Counted from the first letter of the stretch, positions 34,467 through 45,302 are shown. The stretch: 64,000 nucleotides of DNA from Sphingomonas sanguinis (GCF_001476905.1 NZ_LDTE01000041.1:28387-92386), one strand, 5' to 3'. Notes: generated by a model from the letters alone, not told the origin. Translations and numbers: made by a program.

Positions 34467-34697
34467 TTACCTCAGGCGGGGCCGGATCGCCTTTCGCCAT
34501 GCTACCGAAAGCAACGCATAAGCGATGATCGCTACCACGATCGTGACGACCGTCTGCGTCATGATCACTCTATCATCGGGGGGAGGAGCGGCCGGGTCAC
34601 GACTTCCGCCAAACAGCCCGAAAGAGATCGTCACGACCAGCCACCAATAACCAGCGGTCAGGGCACTTTCGACAAGAGCGACGAGGAACGTCTTCAT
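34467..34697 (-). CDS. Small two-helix membrane protein
   Basis: 76 aa with two hydrophobic helices (about 5-28 and 46-66) separated by a polar, Pro-rich loop, and a basic C-terminus (RKAIRPRLR). No known family recognised. Its start overlaps the stop of the HExxH gene upstream (ATGA), so the two are translationally coupled and probably work together. Confidence 0.75.
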   Translation of the reverse strand: MKTFLVALVESALTAGYWWLVVTISFGLFGGSRDPAAPPPDDRVIMTQTVVTIVVAIIAYALLSVAWRKAIRPRLR

Positions 34698-35173
34698 GGC
34701 TTCCTACCGATGGCGAAGGGGATGAGGTTCACATAGTCCTGATAGCGGCCGTTGCCCTGTCTGGGCTTCATATGATTGGCGACCAAAAAATAGTCCTCGA
34801 CGATCGAGGCCTGCGCCTCGATGCCGTAGGATAAAAACGCTTTTTGCGACTTGGTAAGGTCGCCGTAGCGATAATTGCGGTTCAGCATGCCGCGCGTACG
34901 GACCCACATGCCTTTCTGATGCTGCCAGCAATGGGTGAGTTCGTGGATCAACCACGCCGCGCTGAGAATCGATCCTGAAAAATCCGGTTTGTAGCTGACC
35001 GGTGGGAAATAGATTTCACCGTTAGGCGTAATGGCCGTGTCGCTGGGCTGGAAGAAATAGGCCCGCTCATTATGGACCTTTACACGACTATAGTCGATCG
35101 CAGTTCCAAAGACCTGCATGGCATATCGCAGTTCACCCGTCGTCAACGACCGGCTTACGCTTTTGCGTGCCAT
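34694..35173 (-). CDS. HExxH putative zinc metalloprotease-like protein (copy 1)
   Basis: 159 aa, no signal peptide. It contains HELTHCWQHQ, an HExxH zinc-site motif, with FFQPSDTAITPNGEIYFPP before it and IEAQASIVEDYF after it, where a third ligand (Glu or Asp) could come from. It is a clear paralogue of the protein at 39062-39520 (FGxAIDYxxV, FFQPxDTAxxPxG, HExxHxWQHQ). Such proteins are often annotated as Vgr-related. Proteolytic activity is not shown. Operon with the two-helix protein at 34467. Confidence 0.8.
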   Translation of the reverse strand: MARKSVSRSLTTGELRYAMQVFGTAIDYSRVKVHNERAYFFQPSDTAITPNGEIYFPPVSYKPDFSGSILSAAWLIHELTHCWQHQKGMWVRTRGMLNRNYRYGDLTKSQKAFLSYGIEAQASIVEDYFLVANHMKPRQGNGRYQDYVNLIPFAIGRKP

Positions 35174-35247
35174 CCTAACCTCCCGGTTCGTCCTGAAACG
35201 CCGGACCGGTGGAATGGTGCCGCTTGGTGGAGCGGCACCCGAACAGC

Positions 35248-36378
35248 TTACTCGCCCGCAAACACACTCTTCAACTTGGCAAAAAAGCCCTGGCTCTCAG
35301 GACATTCGTCGCCCGTCTCGGTTTCGCGGAAGAGTTCGAGCAGTTCGCGCTGGCGGGTCGACAGACGAGTCGGTGTCTCGACTTCGATCTGGATGACCAA
35401 GTCGCCGGTGCCGCGCCCCTGGAGCACGGGCATGCCCGCCCCGCGCTGGCGGAGCTGCTTGCCCGACTGGATACCCGCCGGAATCTTGATCTCATGGCTA
35501 CGGCCGTCGAGGCCGGGGATGGACAGCGAACCGCCGAGCGCCGCCGTGGTGAAGCTGATCGGCGCGCGCGCGAACAGGGTCGTGCCTTCACGCTCGAACA
35601 GGGCGTGCCGCTTCACATGGAGGAAGATGTAAAGGTCGCCCGCAGGAGCACCACGCGCGCCCGCCTCACCCTCGCCGGACAGGCGGATACGCGTGCCCTC
35701 GTCGACGCCCGCCGGGATGTTGACGGCCAGCGTCTTGGTCTTCTCGACGCGGCCCTCGCCGCGACAATCGGGGCAAGGATCGGCGATGATCTGGCCCGCG
35801 CCCTGGCAGACCGGGCAGGTGCGCTCGACGACGAAAAAGCCCTGCTGCGCGCGGACCTTGCCATGGCCGCCGCAATGCTGACAGGTCTTGGCGCTGGTCC
35901 CGGCCTTGGCCCCCGTGCCGTCGCAGGTGTCGCACGCCGCAGAGACATCGACGGTGATCTCGGTCTGCTTGCCGTGAAACGCCTCTTCGAGCGTGATTTC
36001 CATGTCGTAGCGCAGGTCCGCGCCGCGCCGGGCCTGTTGCCGGCCGCCGCCACGCCCGCCACCCATGAACTCGCCGAAGACGCTTTCGAAAATGTCGGAA
36101 AAGGCACCGAAATCCTGCGCACCGCTGCCGCCACCGCCGCCCATGCCCTGCTGGAACGCGGCATGGCCATAACGGTCATAGGCCGCCCGCTTCTGGGGGT
36201 CCTTCAGACAGTCATAGGCTTCGCTGATCGCCTTGAACTTGGCCTCGGAGTCCTTGCAGCCCGCATTGCGGTCCGGATGGTACTGCATGGCCAGCTTGCG
36301 GTAACGCGACTTGATCGTCGCATCGTCCGCGGTGCGCTCGCATTCGAGCAGTTCATAATAATCGATCGTGGTGCTCAT
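35248..36378 (-). CDS. dnaJ: Chaperone protein DnaJ
   Basis: 376-aa Hsp40 co-chaperone of DnaK. J domain at the N-terminus with the HPD motif (YHPDRN). A Gly-rich linker ([14 protein letters not shown]) follows, then four CxxCxGxG zinc-binding repeats (about 140-205: [32 protein letters not shown]), and the C-terminal client-binding domains. Located 168 bp downstream of dnaK on the same strand. That gap has an 8-bp GCCCGGCC/GGCCGGGC hairpin (36510-36538) that could attenuate transcription. Confidence 0.98.
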   Translation of the reverse strand: MSTTIDYYELLECERTADDATIKSRYRKLAMQYHPDRNAGCKDSEAKFKAISEAYDCLKDPQKRAAYDRYGHAAFQQGMGGGGGSGAQDFGAFSDIFESVFGEFMGGGRGGGRQQARRGADLRYDMEITLEEAFHGKQTEITVDVSAACDTCDGTGAKAGTSAKTCQHCGGHGKVRAQQGFFVVERTCPVCQGAGQIIADPCPDCRGEGRVEKTKTLAVNIPAGVDEGTRIRLSGEGEAGARGAPAGDLYIFLHVKRHALFEREGTTLFARAPISFTTAALGGSLSIPGLDGRSHEIKIPAGIQSGKQLRQRGAGMPVLQGRGTGDLVIQIEVETPTRLSTRQRELLELFRETETGDECPESQGFFAKLKSVFAGE

Positions 36379-36546
36379 GCCCGGTCTCGCCCCGTCCGCC
36401 CGTGCGCGCTTCGACTCCGGCCCGACCGGCGGGAGCGACGCCGCGAAGCGCTTCAGTCATGGGCCCCGGCTTCACTCAACCGGGGCGGTATTCAATCGCC
36501 AAAGCCATGGCCCGGCCCACCCGAAGGCAGGCCGGGCGCATGCGCC

Positions 36547-38445
<1,899 letters not shown>

Positions 38446-38540
38446 AAGTCTCTAAATGCCCCTCAAGAACATAGTCTGGAAGTCCAATGCCGGGGCCGTC
38501 CGGTCCCGAAAGCGGCAACCGGAAACCCCGTTCACGAAGC

Positions 38541-38571
38541 CGGATATAGGTGGGCGATTTGTTGCCGCAAG
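38541..38571 (-). promoter_or_regulatory. RpoH (sigma-32) heat-shock promoter of dnaK
   Basis: On the minus strand CTTG (38571-38568), 17 bases, then CCTATATCCG (38550-38541) match the alphaproteobacterial heat-shock consensus CTTG-N17-CYTATNTNNG at every defined position. Transcription would start about 90 nt upstream of the dnaK ATG. Confidence 0.88.
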
Positions 38572-38624
38572 ATTAGATGGAACCTAGGGTCGTGTCAGGA
38601 TTTGCCGAAACGGGAGGGTTTGCC

Positions 38625-39065
38625 ATGCGTCGTGCGTTTTTTTGGGGGCTTTGCGCCATATCGAGCGTGGCCATGCTCACGGCGTGCAGCGGCAAGCCGA
38701 CGCTGGAGAGCGCGGACGGCTGGGTCCGCCTGTCCGCCGTACCGGGACGCCCGGCCGCCGCCTATTTCACCATCCATGGCGGTTCCCAGCCCCTGAAGCT
38801 GATCGACGTCAGCAGCGACGTCGCGATCGGCAGCGAGATGCATGAGGGCGGCATGGCGATGAAGAAGGTCGCGGCCGTCGATATTCCGGCGGGCGGCACC
38901 GTCACCTTCCAGCCGGGCGGGCGGCATGTGATGCTCTACAACATGAATCCGGGCGTGAAGCCGGGGCGCATCCTGTCGCTGCTCCTGACCTTTTCCGACG
39001 GCACCCGGCTGCGCCAGGGCGCGCGGGTGATCGCGGCGGGCGATCCCGCGCCGACCGGATCGTGA
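38625..39065 (+). CDS. PCuAC copper chaperone, lipoprotein
   Basis: 146-aa periplasmic copper-binding protein. The lipobox LTAC (Cys21) indicates a lipoprotein. The copper site is visible in EMHEGGMAMKKV (His and Met) and in GGRHVMLYNM (HxM). Such proteins deliver Cu(I) to the CuA site of cytochrome oxidase. ATG 38625 has GGGAGGG upstream; an earlier in-frame ATG at 38577 would remove the signal peptide from the N-terminus. Divergent from dnaK; overlaps the next gene by 4 nt (GTGA). Confidence 0.9.
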   Translation: MRRAFFWGLCAISSVAMLTACSGKPTLESADGWVRLSAVPGRPAAAYFTIHGGSQPLKLIDVSSDVAIGSEMHEGGMAMKKVAAVDIPAGGTVTFQPGGRHVMLYNMNPGVKPGRILSLLLTFSDGTRLRQGARVIAAGDPAPTGS

Positions 39066-39520
39066 CGAAGCGCTTCCTCACCCCGGCCGAGGAAGCGCTG
39101 GCCCGCAGCGTCTTCGGCGATGCGATCGATTATGCCAAGGTACGGCTGTCGCCGACCAAATGGGCCTTCTTCCAGCCGCGCGACACGGCGATGGCCCCCA
39201 CCGGCTGCATCCATTTCCATCCCAAAGGCGGGCTGTGGCGCGAGGATTTCGGCACCTGCCCCTTACACGAACAGGGGCTGTTCGTGCATGAGATGGTCCA
39301 TATCTGGCAGCATCAGCAGGGCATCTTCCTGCCGCTGAAGCGTCATCCTTTCTGCCGCTATGACTATGCGCTGAAGCCCGGTCAGGCCTTTGCCCGCTAT
39401 GGGCTGGAGCAGCAGGCGGAGATCGTTCGCCATGCCTTTCTGCTGAAGCGCGGGGCGGTGGTGGCGGGGGCGCCGGCGGTGGCGCAATATGAGACGCTGG
39501 TGCCGTTTCGGGGGACTTAG
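39062..39520 (+). CDS. HExxH putative zinc metalloprotease-like protein (copy 2)
   Basis: 152 aa. HEMVHIWQHQ gives the HExxH zinc-site motif; GLEQQAEIVRHAF may supply the third ligand. Paralogue of the protein at 34694-35173; this copy has extra cysteines (TGCIHFH, GTCPLHE) and no partner membrane gene. GTG start overlaps the PCuAC stop (GTGA), so it is coupled to a copper chaperone. Enzymatic function is not shown. Confidence 0.8.
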   Translation: MTKRFLTPAEEALARSVFGDAIDYAKVRLSPTKWAFFQPRDTAMAPTGCIHFHPKGGLWREDFGTCPLHEQGLFVHEMVHIWQHQQGIFLPLKRHPFCRYDYALKPGQAFARYGLEQQAEIVRHAFLLKRGAVVAGAPAVAQYETLVPFRGT

Positions 39521-39540
39521 CGGGTGCTGGTCCTTTGGGG

Positions 39541-39676
39541 TGAGTGCCCTCCCCCATCCCCTCCCGCCTGCGGGAAGGGAGCGCTGCGCGGTTAGGTTTC
39601 GGCCTGCCCGAGCTGAGGCGCTTGCGGTAGCCGCAGGCACGCCCCTCCCGCAGGCGGGAGGGGATGGGGGAGGGAA
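39541..39676. repeat. Family A palindromic repeats, inverted pair
   Basis: Left unit CCTCCCCCATCCCCTCCCGCCTGCGGGA and right unit CCCCTCCCGCAGGCGGGAGGGGATGGGGGAGGG are inverted copies about 70 bp apart. They fill most of the 228-bp gap between the HExxH gene and the convergent grpE. Confidence 0.85.
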
Positions 39677-39696
39677 AGCCCCAGACCCTGCAAGCA

Positions 39697-39725
39697 AAAA
39701 GGGCGGACCGACCGGCCCGCCCTTC
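39697..39725 (-). terminator. Rho-independent terminator of grpE (minus strand)
   Basis: On the minus strand AAGGGCGG pairs with CCGCCCTT around a GGCCGGTCGGT loop and is followed by TTTTTGC. It lies 24 bp after the grpE stop. Confidence 0.8.
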
Positions 39726-39748
39726 GTCAAAAGTCTAGAAAGCCCAAG

Positions 39749-40297
39749 TCAGTCCGGCTTCTTGGCCACCGCGACCAGCGCGGGGCGGAGCAGACGGTCC
39801 TTGATCATATAGCCCGACTGCATTTCCTGCACGATCGTGCCCGGCTCCTGGTCGGACGGCATTTCGATCATCGCCTGATGCTTGTTCGGGTCGAGCGGCT
39901 GGCCCATCGCCTCGATCTTGGTGATGCCGTGGCGGCCCAGCACGCTGTCCAGTTCACGACCCGTGGCGTCGAGGCCGGTCACCAGCCCCTTCCACTTGTC
40001 ATCGGTGCGCAGATCGGCCGGGATCGCCTGCAGCGCGCGCTGGAGGTTGTCGGCGACCGACAGGACATCGCGCGCGAACGCGGTCGCGGCATAGTTGCGC
40101 GCGTCGGCCGCTTCCTTCTCGGCGCGGCGACGGACATTCTGATTCTCGGCCTGGGCGTAGAGATATTGCTGCTTGGCCTCGGCCAGCTGGTTCTCCAGCT
40201 CCGCGACGCGGTCCTGCACCGCCACTTCGGGCGCGGCCTCGGCCGTCTCTTCACGCAGGTCGTTCTGGGTCTCGTTGGTCGTATTCTCGCTCATCAT
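39749..40297 (-). CDS. grpE: Nucleotide exchange factor GrpE
   Basis: 182-aa nucleotide exchange factor for DnaK. A charged, coiled-coil N-terminal half (LENQLAEAKQQYLYAQAENQNVRRRAEKE) is followed by the beta domain with HQAMIEMPSD, GTIVQEMQSGYMIKDRLLRPALV. Operon with hrcA (9 bp gap). The start is one of two adjacent ATGs at 40297 and 40294. Confidence 0.96.
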   Translation of the reverse strand: MMSENTTNETQNDLREETAEAAPEVAVQDRVAELENQLAEAKQQYLYAQAENQNVRRRAEKEAADARNYAATAFARDVLSVADNLQRALQAIPADLRTDDKWKGLVTGLDATGRELDSVLGRHGITKIEAMGQPLDPNKHQAMIEMPSDQEPGTIVQEMQSGYMIKDRLLRPALVAVAKKPD

Positions 40298-40306
40298 AAT
40301 CCCTGT

Positions 40307-41347
40307 TCAGCCCATCATCCGGGCGAGCGTTGCCGCCGTGAAATCCACCATGGGCACGACGCGGGCATAGTTCAACCGCGTCGGCCCGATTACGCCGACC
40401 ACACCGACCACTTGGCCGTCCAGGCCGCGGAAAGGCCGGGCGATCACCGAAGACCCGGAAAGCGCGAACAATTTGTTCTCCGCGCCGATGAAGATACGCG
40501 TCGAATCCCCGGCGCGCGCCGAATCGAGCAGACTGGCGATTTCCTGCTTGCCCTCCAGATCGTCGAGCAGGTCGCGGACCCGCTCCAGATCGGCGGCAGC
40601 GGCGGCATCGATCAGCCGCCCCTGCCCGCGCACGATCAGGATCGGCCGCCGCGCGCCGTCTTCGCTCCAGACGATCAGCCCCTGTTCGACCAGCGCCCGC
40701 GCCGCACCGTCCAGCGCCGCGCGCCCCGCCGCAAGCTCGCGCTCCAGCCGCTCGCGCGCCTGTCCCAGCGTGAGGCCAGCGAGCGTGGCGGACAGATAAT
40801 TGCCCGCCTCGATCAGCGCCGAGCCGGTCATGCCCGCAGGCAGTTCCAGCACGCGATTCTCGACCGCGCCGTCCTCGGCGACCAGCACGGCCAGCGCCTG
40901 GGTCATCGACAAGGGCACAAAACCGATCGAGCGCAGCTTCATCTCGCGCTTGGGGACCATCACTAGTCCCGCGCAGGCCGACAGCCCTGACAGCACCGCC
41001 GTCGTCGCCGCCAGCGCTTCCTCGACCGGACCGGAGCGCGCCGCGCGGGCCTCGATCGCGGCGCGTTCCTCGATACTGGGCTCCATCGCGTGCATCATAC
41101 CGTCGACGAACAGGCGCAGGCCGATATCGGTCGGCATCCGCCCCGCACTGGTATGCGGCGCCGCCAGCAACCCGCGCTCCTCCAGTTCCTGAAGGACGTT
41201 GCGGATCGAGGCGGGCGACAGGTTGATCCCCGACAGCGCGATCGTCTTCGATCCCACAGGCTGACCGCTGGTCAGATAGCTGTCGACCACCACACGAAAG
41301 ATATCGCGCGCCCGGTCGGTCAGTTCGGTGATCGGTGGGGTGACCAT
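40307..41347 (-). CDS. hrcA: Heat-inducible transcription repressor HrcA
   Basis: 346-aa repressor that normally binds CIRCE elements. The N-terminal winged helix is clear (DSYLTSGQPVGSKTIALSGINLSPASIRNVLQELEERGLL, HTSAGRMPTDIGLRLFVDG). The C-terminal GAF-like domain ends VVPMVDFTAATLARMMG. ATG 41347 (MVTPPITELTDRARDIF) is the family-typical start. No CIRCE element (TTAGCACTC-N9-GAGTGCTAA) was found in the window, so its targets lie elsewhere (for example groES). Confidence 0.96.
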   Translation of the reverse strand: MVTPPITELTDRARDIFRVVVDSYLTSGQPVGSKTIALSGINLSPASIRNVLQELEERGLLAAPHTSAGRMPTDIGLRLFVDGMMHAMEPSIEERAAIEARAARSGPVEEALAATTAVLSGLSACAGLVMVPKREMKLRSIGFVPLSMTQALAVLVAEDGAVENRVLELPAGMTGSALIEAGNYLSATLAGLTLGQARERLERELAAGRAALDGAARALVEQGLIVWSEDGARRPILIVRGQGRLIDAAAAADLERVRDLLDDLEGKQEIASLLDSARAGDSTRIFIGAENKLFALSGSSVIARPFRGLDGQVVGVVGVIGPTRLNYARVVPMVDFTAATLARMMG

Positions 41348-41394
41348 GACGGAAATGTAGGCACGCGTACCGCACCACTCAACCGCGATCGGGA

Positions 41395-41570
41395 GACAAT
41401 CTCCTTCTTCTCCGCGTCCTCTGCGTCCTCTGCGCGCAAAGAAAGAAAGTTGGTTCACGCGGAGGCGCGGAGACGCGGAGGAAGGGCGAAACAATCTCCG
41501 CGGCTCCGCGTCTCCGCGTGAGAAAATTTCGCGCAGAGGCGCAGAGGACGCAGAGAGAAGAGTGTCTTCC
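41395..41570. repeat. Family D repeats (GCAGAGGCGCAGAG type) between hrcA and rph
   Basis: Alternating CTCCGCGTCCTCTGCG, CGCGGAGGCGCGGAG and CGCAGAGGCGCAGAGGACGCAGAGAG segments in both orientations fill most of the 296-bp divergent gap (41348-41643). The same elements occur at 9052-9192, 59545-59575 and, degenerate, near 62930. Any promoters for hrcA and rph must overlap or flank this array. Confidence 0.8.
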
Positions 41571-41643
41571 GATCGCCGCCGTCCCATCTGGCGCTCTACG
41601 CGGGGGGCGGTTAGGGCTGATGCCAAGGAACAAGGAGAAAATT

Positions 41644-42360
41644 ATGCGCCCGTCCGGCCGGATGCCCGACCAGATGCGTCCCATCACCATCGAACCGAAT
41701 TTCACCCGCCACGCCGAAGGTTCGGTGCTGATCGGGTTCGGCGATACCAAGGTGCTCGTCACCGCCAGCGTCGAGGAACGCGTGCCCCCCTTCCTGCGCG
41801 GCAAGGGCGAGGGCTGGGTCACGGCCGAATACGGCATGCTCCCCCGCGCCACCCATACGCGCGGCAGCCGTGAAGCGGCCAAGGGCAAGCAGTCGGGCCG
41901 CACCCAGGAAATCCAGCGGCTGATCGGCCGTAGCTTGCGCGCCGTCTGCGACCTGAAGGCGCTGGGCGAGCGGCAGATCACCATCGACTGCGACGTGATC
42001 CAGGCCGATGGCGGCACCCGCACCGCCGCCATTTCGGGCGCCTGGGTCGCGTTGCGCATGGCGGTCAACAAGCTGATGGCCGAGGGCAAGCTGGCCAGCG
42101 ACCCGATCCGCAACAAGGTCGCCGCCGTGTCCTGCGGCATCCATCAGGGCACGCCGGTCCTCGATCTCGACTATATCGAGGACTCGAACGCCGATGCCGA
42201 CGCCAATTTCGTGCTGATCGAGAATGGCCACATCGCCGAGGTCCAGGCGACCGCCGAGCACGCCACCTATGACGAAGAGGCGCTGCTGCGTCTGCTCCGT
42301 CTCGCGCGCATGGGCTGCACCGAGATCTTCGCGGCGCAGGACCGGGCGATCCGCGCATGA
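41644..42360 (+). CDS. rph: Ribonuclease PH
   Basis: 238-aa phosphorolytic 3'-5' exoribonuclease that trims tRNA 3' ends. Conserved segments are [46 protein letters not shown] and [13 protein letters not shown]. Length matches E. coli RNase PH. Start ATG 41644 has AAGGAACAAGGAG upstream. Overlaps rdgB by 4 nt (ATGA). Confidence 0.98.
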   Translation: MRPSGRMPDQMRPITIEPNFTRHAEGSVLIGFGDTKVLVTASVEERVPPFLRGKGEGWVTAEYGMLPRATHTRGSREAAKGKQSGRTQEIQRLIGRSLRAVCDLKALGERQITIDCDVIQADGGTRTAAISGAWVALRMAVNKLMAEGKLASDPIRNKVAAVSCGIHQGTPVLDLDYIEDSNADADANFVLIENGHIAEVQATAEHATYDEEALLRLLRLARMGCTEIFAAQDRAIRA

Positions 42361-42983
42361 GCGGCGAAGGCAATGGCCGCCAGGCGATCCGCAAGCTCGA
42401 ACCCGGCAAACTGGTCCTCGCCAGCCACAACAAGGGCAAGATCGTCGAATTCCGCGAACTGCTGGCACCTTACGGCGTCGAGGTGATCGCGGCCGGCGAC
42501 CTGGACCTGCCCGAGCCCGAGGAGACCGGCACGACCTTCGTCGCCAATGCCGAACTGAAGGCGCTGGCCGCCGCCGATCTGTCAGGCCTGCCCGCTTTGT
42601 CGGACGACAGCGGGCTGTGCGTCGATGCGCTGGGCGGCGATCCGGGGCTGTTCTCGGCGCGCTGGGCGGGGCCGACCAAGGACTTCGCCATGGCGATGCG
42701 CTCGGTCGAGGATCGGCTGAACGAGGAACCTGATATGAGCCGCACTGCGCATTTCGTCTGCGCGCTCGCGGTCGGCTGGCCCGACGGGCATGTCGAATGG
42801 TTCGAGGGTCGCGTCGACGGCACGATCGTGTGGCCGCCGCGCGGGGACAAGGGCCATGGCTATGACCCGATCTTCCAGCCGCTGGGCAAGACCGAGACCT
42901 TTGCCGAGATGGACCAGGACGAAAAGAATCGCATCAGCCACCGCGCCGACGCATTCGGCCAGTTGGTGAAGGCGGTGTTCTAA
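42357..42983 (+). CDS. rdgB: Non-canonical purine NTP pyrophosphatase
   Basis: 208-aa RdgB/HAM1 enzyme that removes dITP, XTP and similar nucleotides. The substrate-binding motif [14 protein letters not shown] near the N-terminus and [15 protein letters not shown] are present, and [11 protein letters not shown] later. ATG overlaps the rph stop; the rph-rdgB pair next to hrcA-grpE is a common alphaproteobacterial arrangement. Confidence 0.97.
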   Translation: MSGEGNGRQAIRKLEPGKLVLASHNKGKIVEFRELLAPYGVEVIAAGDLDLPEPEETGTTFVANAELKALAAADLSGLPALSDDSGLCVDALGGDPGLFSARWAGPTKDFAMAMRSVEDRLNEEPDMSRTAHFVCALAVGWPDGHVEWFEGRVDGTIVWPPRGDKGHGYDPIFQPLGKTETFAEMDQDEKNRISHRADAFGQLVKAVF

Positions 42984-42986
42984 GGC

Positions 42987-43073
42987 TGGTGGAGGGGTGT
43001 CGCCCTATCGAGGGCGAGACACCTCTCCGTCAGGCCTGACGGCCTGTCACCTCCCCTGCAAGGGGAGGAAATA
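42987..43073. repeat. Family E palindromic repeat
   Basis: GGTGGAGGGGTGTCGCCC faces GGGCGAGACACCTCTCCGTC, and CCTCCCCTGCAAGGGGAGG is a palindrome at the right end. Similar to 49789-49910. It fills the gap between the convergent rdgB and the gene at 43076. Confidence 0.8.
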
Positions 43074-43075
43074 CC

Positions 43076-43462
43076 CTATCCCTTCGCCAGCCGCTTCTGG
43101 TTCGCGGTTACCGCCCGGTGCACCGGTGCCATGGCCTGGACCGGCATTGATGCGCCGATCAGCATGGCACGCGCCATCGTTTCCCACGCATCGATGACCC
43201 CGCCGCGCGGGTCATGCTGCGACAATCGCGACAGCGCCGCCTGATCGCGGTTCCAGACCTTGGCCGACTGGTCGAAGGCCTTCACCTTCTCGCTGACCAT
43301 CAACGTCATCTCCGCGATCGAAGAGGTGCCCGTCGCCATCGCCCCCATGCGAGTCGCGATCACGCTCTGCGCGCTCAGCATCGCTTCGCTCGCCATCACG
43401 GCGAAGCGAGCAGGCGCGGTCCAGAAGGCGAGCCACGCCATCGGATCATAGGGATTGGCCAT
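43076..43462 (-). CDS. Hypothetical helical protein (phasin-like appearance)
   Basis: 128 aa from ATG 43462, Met- and Ala-rich and largely amphipathic helical (AMLSAQSVIATRMGAMATGTSS, AEMTLMVSEKVKAFDQSA). Size and composition resemble short phasins that coat PHA granules, but no phasin signature is certain. No signal peptide. No PHA genes nearby. Confidence 0.65.
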   Translation of the reverse strand: MANPYDPMAWLAFWTAPARFAVMASEAMLSAQSVIATRMGAMATGTSSIAEMTLMVSEKVKAFDQSAKVWNRDQAALSRLSQHDPRGGVIDAWETMARAMLIGASMPVQAMAPVHRAVTANQKRLAKG

Positions 43463-43495
43463 GTGCGTCAAACCTTTCGTCCGTCCCGGCCTGAG

Positions 43496-44104
43496 TCAGA
43501 AAGCCCGCTCGCCAAAGACGTTACCGGTGGGGCTATAGCGACAAACGAGGAAGTCGTCGTCCGCATTGCTCGCCATCGCGCAACCGACCGCCGTAGACCG
43601 GGCCCAAACGATCTGGGTGTAATGGCCGACATCGCCGAACTGGCCCGTCCGGCTGGATTGCGGCACCGGCAGGTTCACGAAATTGCTCCGCTCGGCCAGC
43701 CAATGGCCCATCATCTCGTCATAGCGATAGGCGCCGCGCGTACCGGTCCACAAATTCTCGCCCTGCCGGGTCGGCCCCTGCGGCTGTTCGGCATGCTGAA
43801 AGCGGCCGGTCCGCGCCATCTCCTGCGCATAGGCGAGCGCGCTGGCGGCCAGCCCTTCGTCCCAGCTCAGCGGCGGCAGGCCCACCGACGCGCGCGCCGC
43901 GCGGTGCCCCTCGAGCATCGCCCGACGCAACAGCCCTGCCCCCCGCGCCGTCGGCGTGTCGGAGGCGCGTTCCTCGACCACCCGAGCGGGCGGGCTCTCG
44001 ACACCGCCGGTCTGCGACGGCACGACGGGACCACAAGCCGCCAGCACGATCGCAAAGGTGGCGGCGAGGATGGGAATCGATAAGAGATGGCGAAGCGTGC
44101 GCAT
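43496..44104 (-). CDS. CAP (SCP/PR-1) domain lipoprotein
   Basis: 202 aa from ATG 44104. The lipobox LAAC (about residue 24) indicates a lipoprotein. The CAP domain shows HRAARASVGLPPLSWDEGLAASA, GENLW, a WLAERSNF segment and VGHYTQIVWARSTAVGCAM. Likely periplasmic or outer-membrane. The role of bacterial CAP proteins is unclear. It is divergent from hemW with only 22 bp between start codons. Confidence 0.9.
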   Translation of the reverse strand: MRTLRHLLSIPILAATFAIVLAACGPVVPSQTGGVESPPARVVEERASDTPTARGAGLLRRAMLEGHRAARASVGLPPLSWDEGLAASALAYAQEMARTGRFQHAEQPQGPTRQGENLWTGTRGAYRYDEMMGHWLAERSNFVNLPVPQSSRTGQFGDVGHYTQIVWARSTAVGCAMASNADDDFLVCRYSPTGNVFGERAF

Positions 44105-44126
44105 CGCCGCCATATCGGGCGACATC

Positions 44127-45302
44127 ATGTCCTCCGCAATATCGTCCCGTTCGTCATCGGCTCCCTCCCCGCTCGCGCTCTATGTCCACTGGCCCTTCTG
44201 CGTCTCCAAATGTCCCTATTGCGACTTCAACAGCCATGTCCGCGAGTCGGTGGACCAGGCCGCCTGGGCCAAGGCGCTGCTCGCCGATCTGGCGCATGAG
44301 GCGGAGGCCCTGCCCGGGCGGCGGCTGACGTCGATCTTCTTTGGCGGCGGCACGCCGTCGCTGATGCCGCCCTCCACGGTCGCCGCGATCCTCGACGCGG
44401 CCGAGCGCCATTGGGGCTTTGCGGAGGATATCGAGATCACGCTGGAGGCCAACCCCTCCTCGGTCGAGGCGGCGCGCTTCGCCGACCTGGCCGCCGCCGG
44501 GGTCAACCGCGCCTCGCTGGGCGTGCAGGCGCTGGATGATCAGCCGCTGCACTTCCTCGGCCGCGCGCACGGCGTCGACGAGGCGCTGCGCGCGCTCCAG
44601 ACCGCGCAAGGCCTGTTCGGACGCGTCAGCTTCGACCTGATCTATGCCCGCCCCGGTCAGCCGCTACCCGACTGGGAGGCCGAGCTGACCCGCGCGATCG
44701 GCTATGGCACCGAGCATCTGTCGCTCTACCAGCTGACGATCGAACCCGGCACGCGCTTCCACACCGAAGCCGCCGCCGGGCGGCTGGTGATCCCCGACGG
44801 CGACGCCGCCGCCGATCTGTTCGAGACGACGCGCAGCATCACCGCCGCCGCCGGCCTGCCCGCCTATGAAACGTCCAATCACGCCGCGCCCGGCGCGGAG
44901 AGTCGCCACAACCTGACCTATTGGCGCTATGGCGACTATGCCGGGATCGGCCCCGGCGCGCATGGTCGGCGAGAAGGCGTGGCGACGGTCCGGCGCAAGA
45001 AGCCGGAAAACTGGATGACGGCGGTCGACCGCAACGGCCACGGCATCGAACAGGAGGAAAGCCTCCCCCCCGTCACCCGCGCGACCGAAGCGCTGGTCAT
45101 GGGCCTGCGCCTGACCGAAGGCGTCGACCTGTCCCGCGTCACCGCCCTTGCCGAAGGACGACCGATGGTGAACGAGGACGCCGCGACGCGAATGGCTGCA
45201 CAGGGGCTAATCCGGCGCGATGGCGACCGGTTGATCGTCACTGATGCGGGCGCCCTGCTGCTGGACGCGATCCTGCGCGATCTGGTGGTGACGGATGATT
45301 AG
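44127..45302 (+). CDS. hemW: Radical SAM heme chaperone HemW
   Basis: 391-aa radical SAM protein (HemN-like). The CxxxCxxC motif is CVSKCPYC, followed by FNSH. The glycine motif FFGGGTPSLM and the C-terminal HemN domain (RHNLTYWRYGDYAGIGPGAHG) are present. HemW proteins bind heme and deliver it to respiratory enzymes; they lack coproporphyrinogen oxidase activity. Start ATG 44127 gives a Ser-rich 20-residue lead before LYVHWPFC. Confidence 0.93.
   Translation: MSSAISSRSSSAPSPLALYVHWPFCVSKCPYCDFNSHVRESVDQAAWAKALLADLAHEAEALPGRRLTSIFFGGGTPSLMPPSTVAAILDAAERHWGFAEDIEITLEANPSSVEAARFADLAAAGVNRASLGVQALDDQPLHFLGRAHGVDEALRALQTAQGLFGRVSFDLIYARPGQPLPDWEAELTRAIGYGTEHLSLYQLTIEPGTRFHTEAAAGRLVIPDGDAAADLFETTRSITAAAGLPAYETSNHAAPGAESRHNLTYWRYGDYAGIGPGAHGRREGVATVRRKKPENWMTAVDRNGHGIEQEESLPPVTRATEALVMGLRLTEGVDLSRVTALAEGRPMVNEDAATRMAAQGLIRRDGDRLIVTDAGALLLDAILRDLVVTDD

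Noticed and set aside
38446..38580. Search for a CIRCE element near dnaK, grpE and hrcA
   Set aside because: TTAGCACTC or GAGTGCTAA was not found in the window.
41345..41385. Possible RpoH promoter directly upstream of hrcA
   Set aside because: Both boxes have a mismatch and the spacing is 18; transcript would be nearly leaderless.
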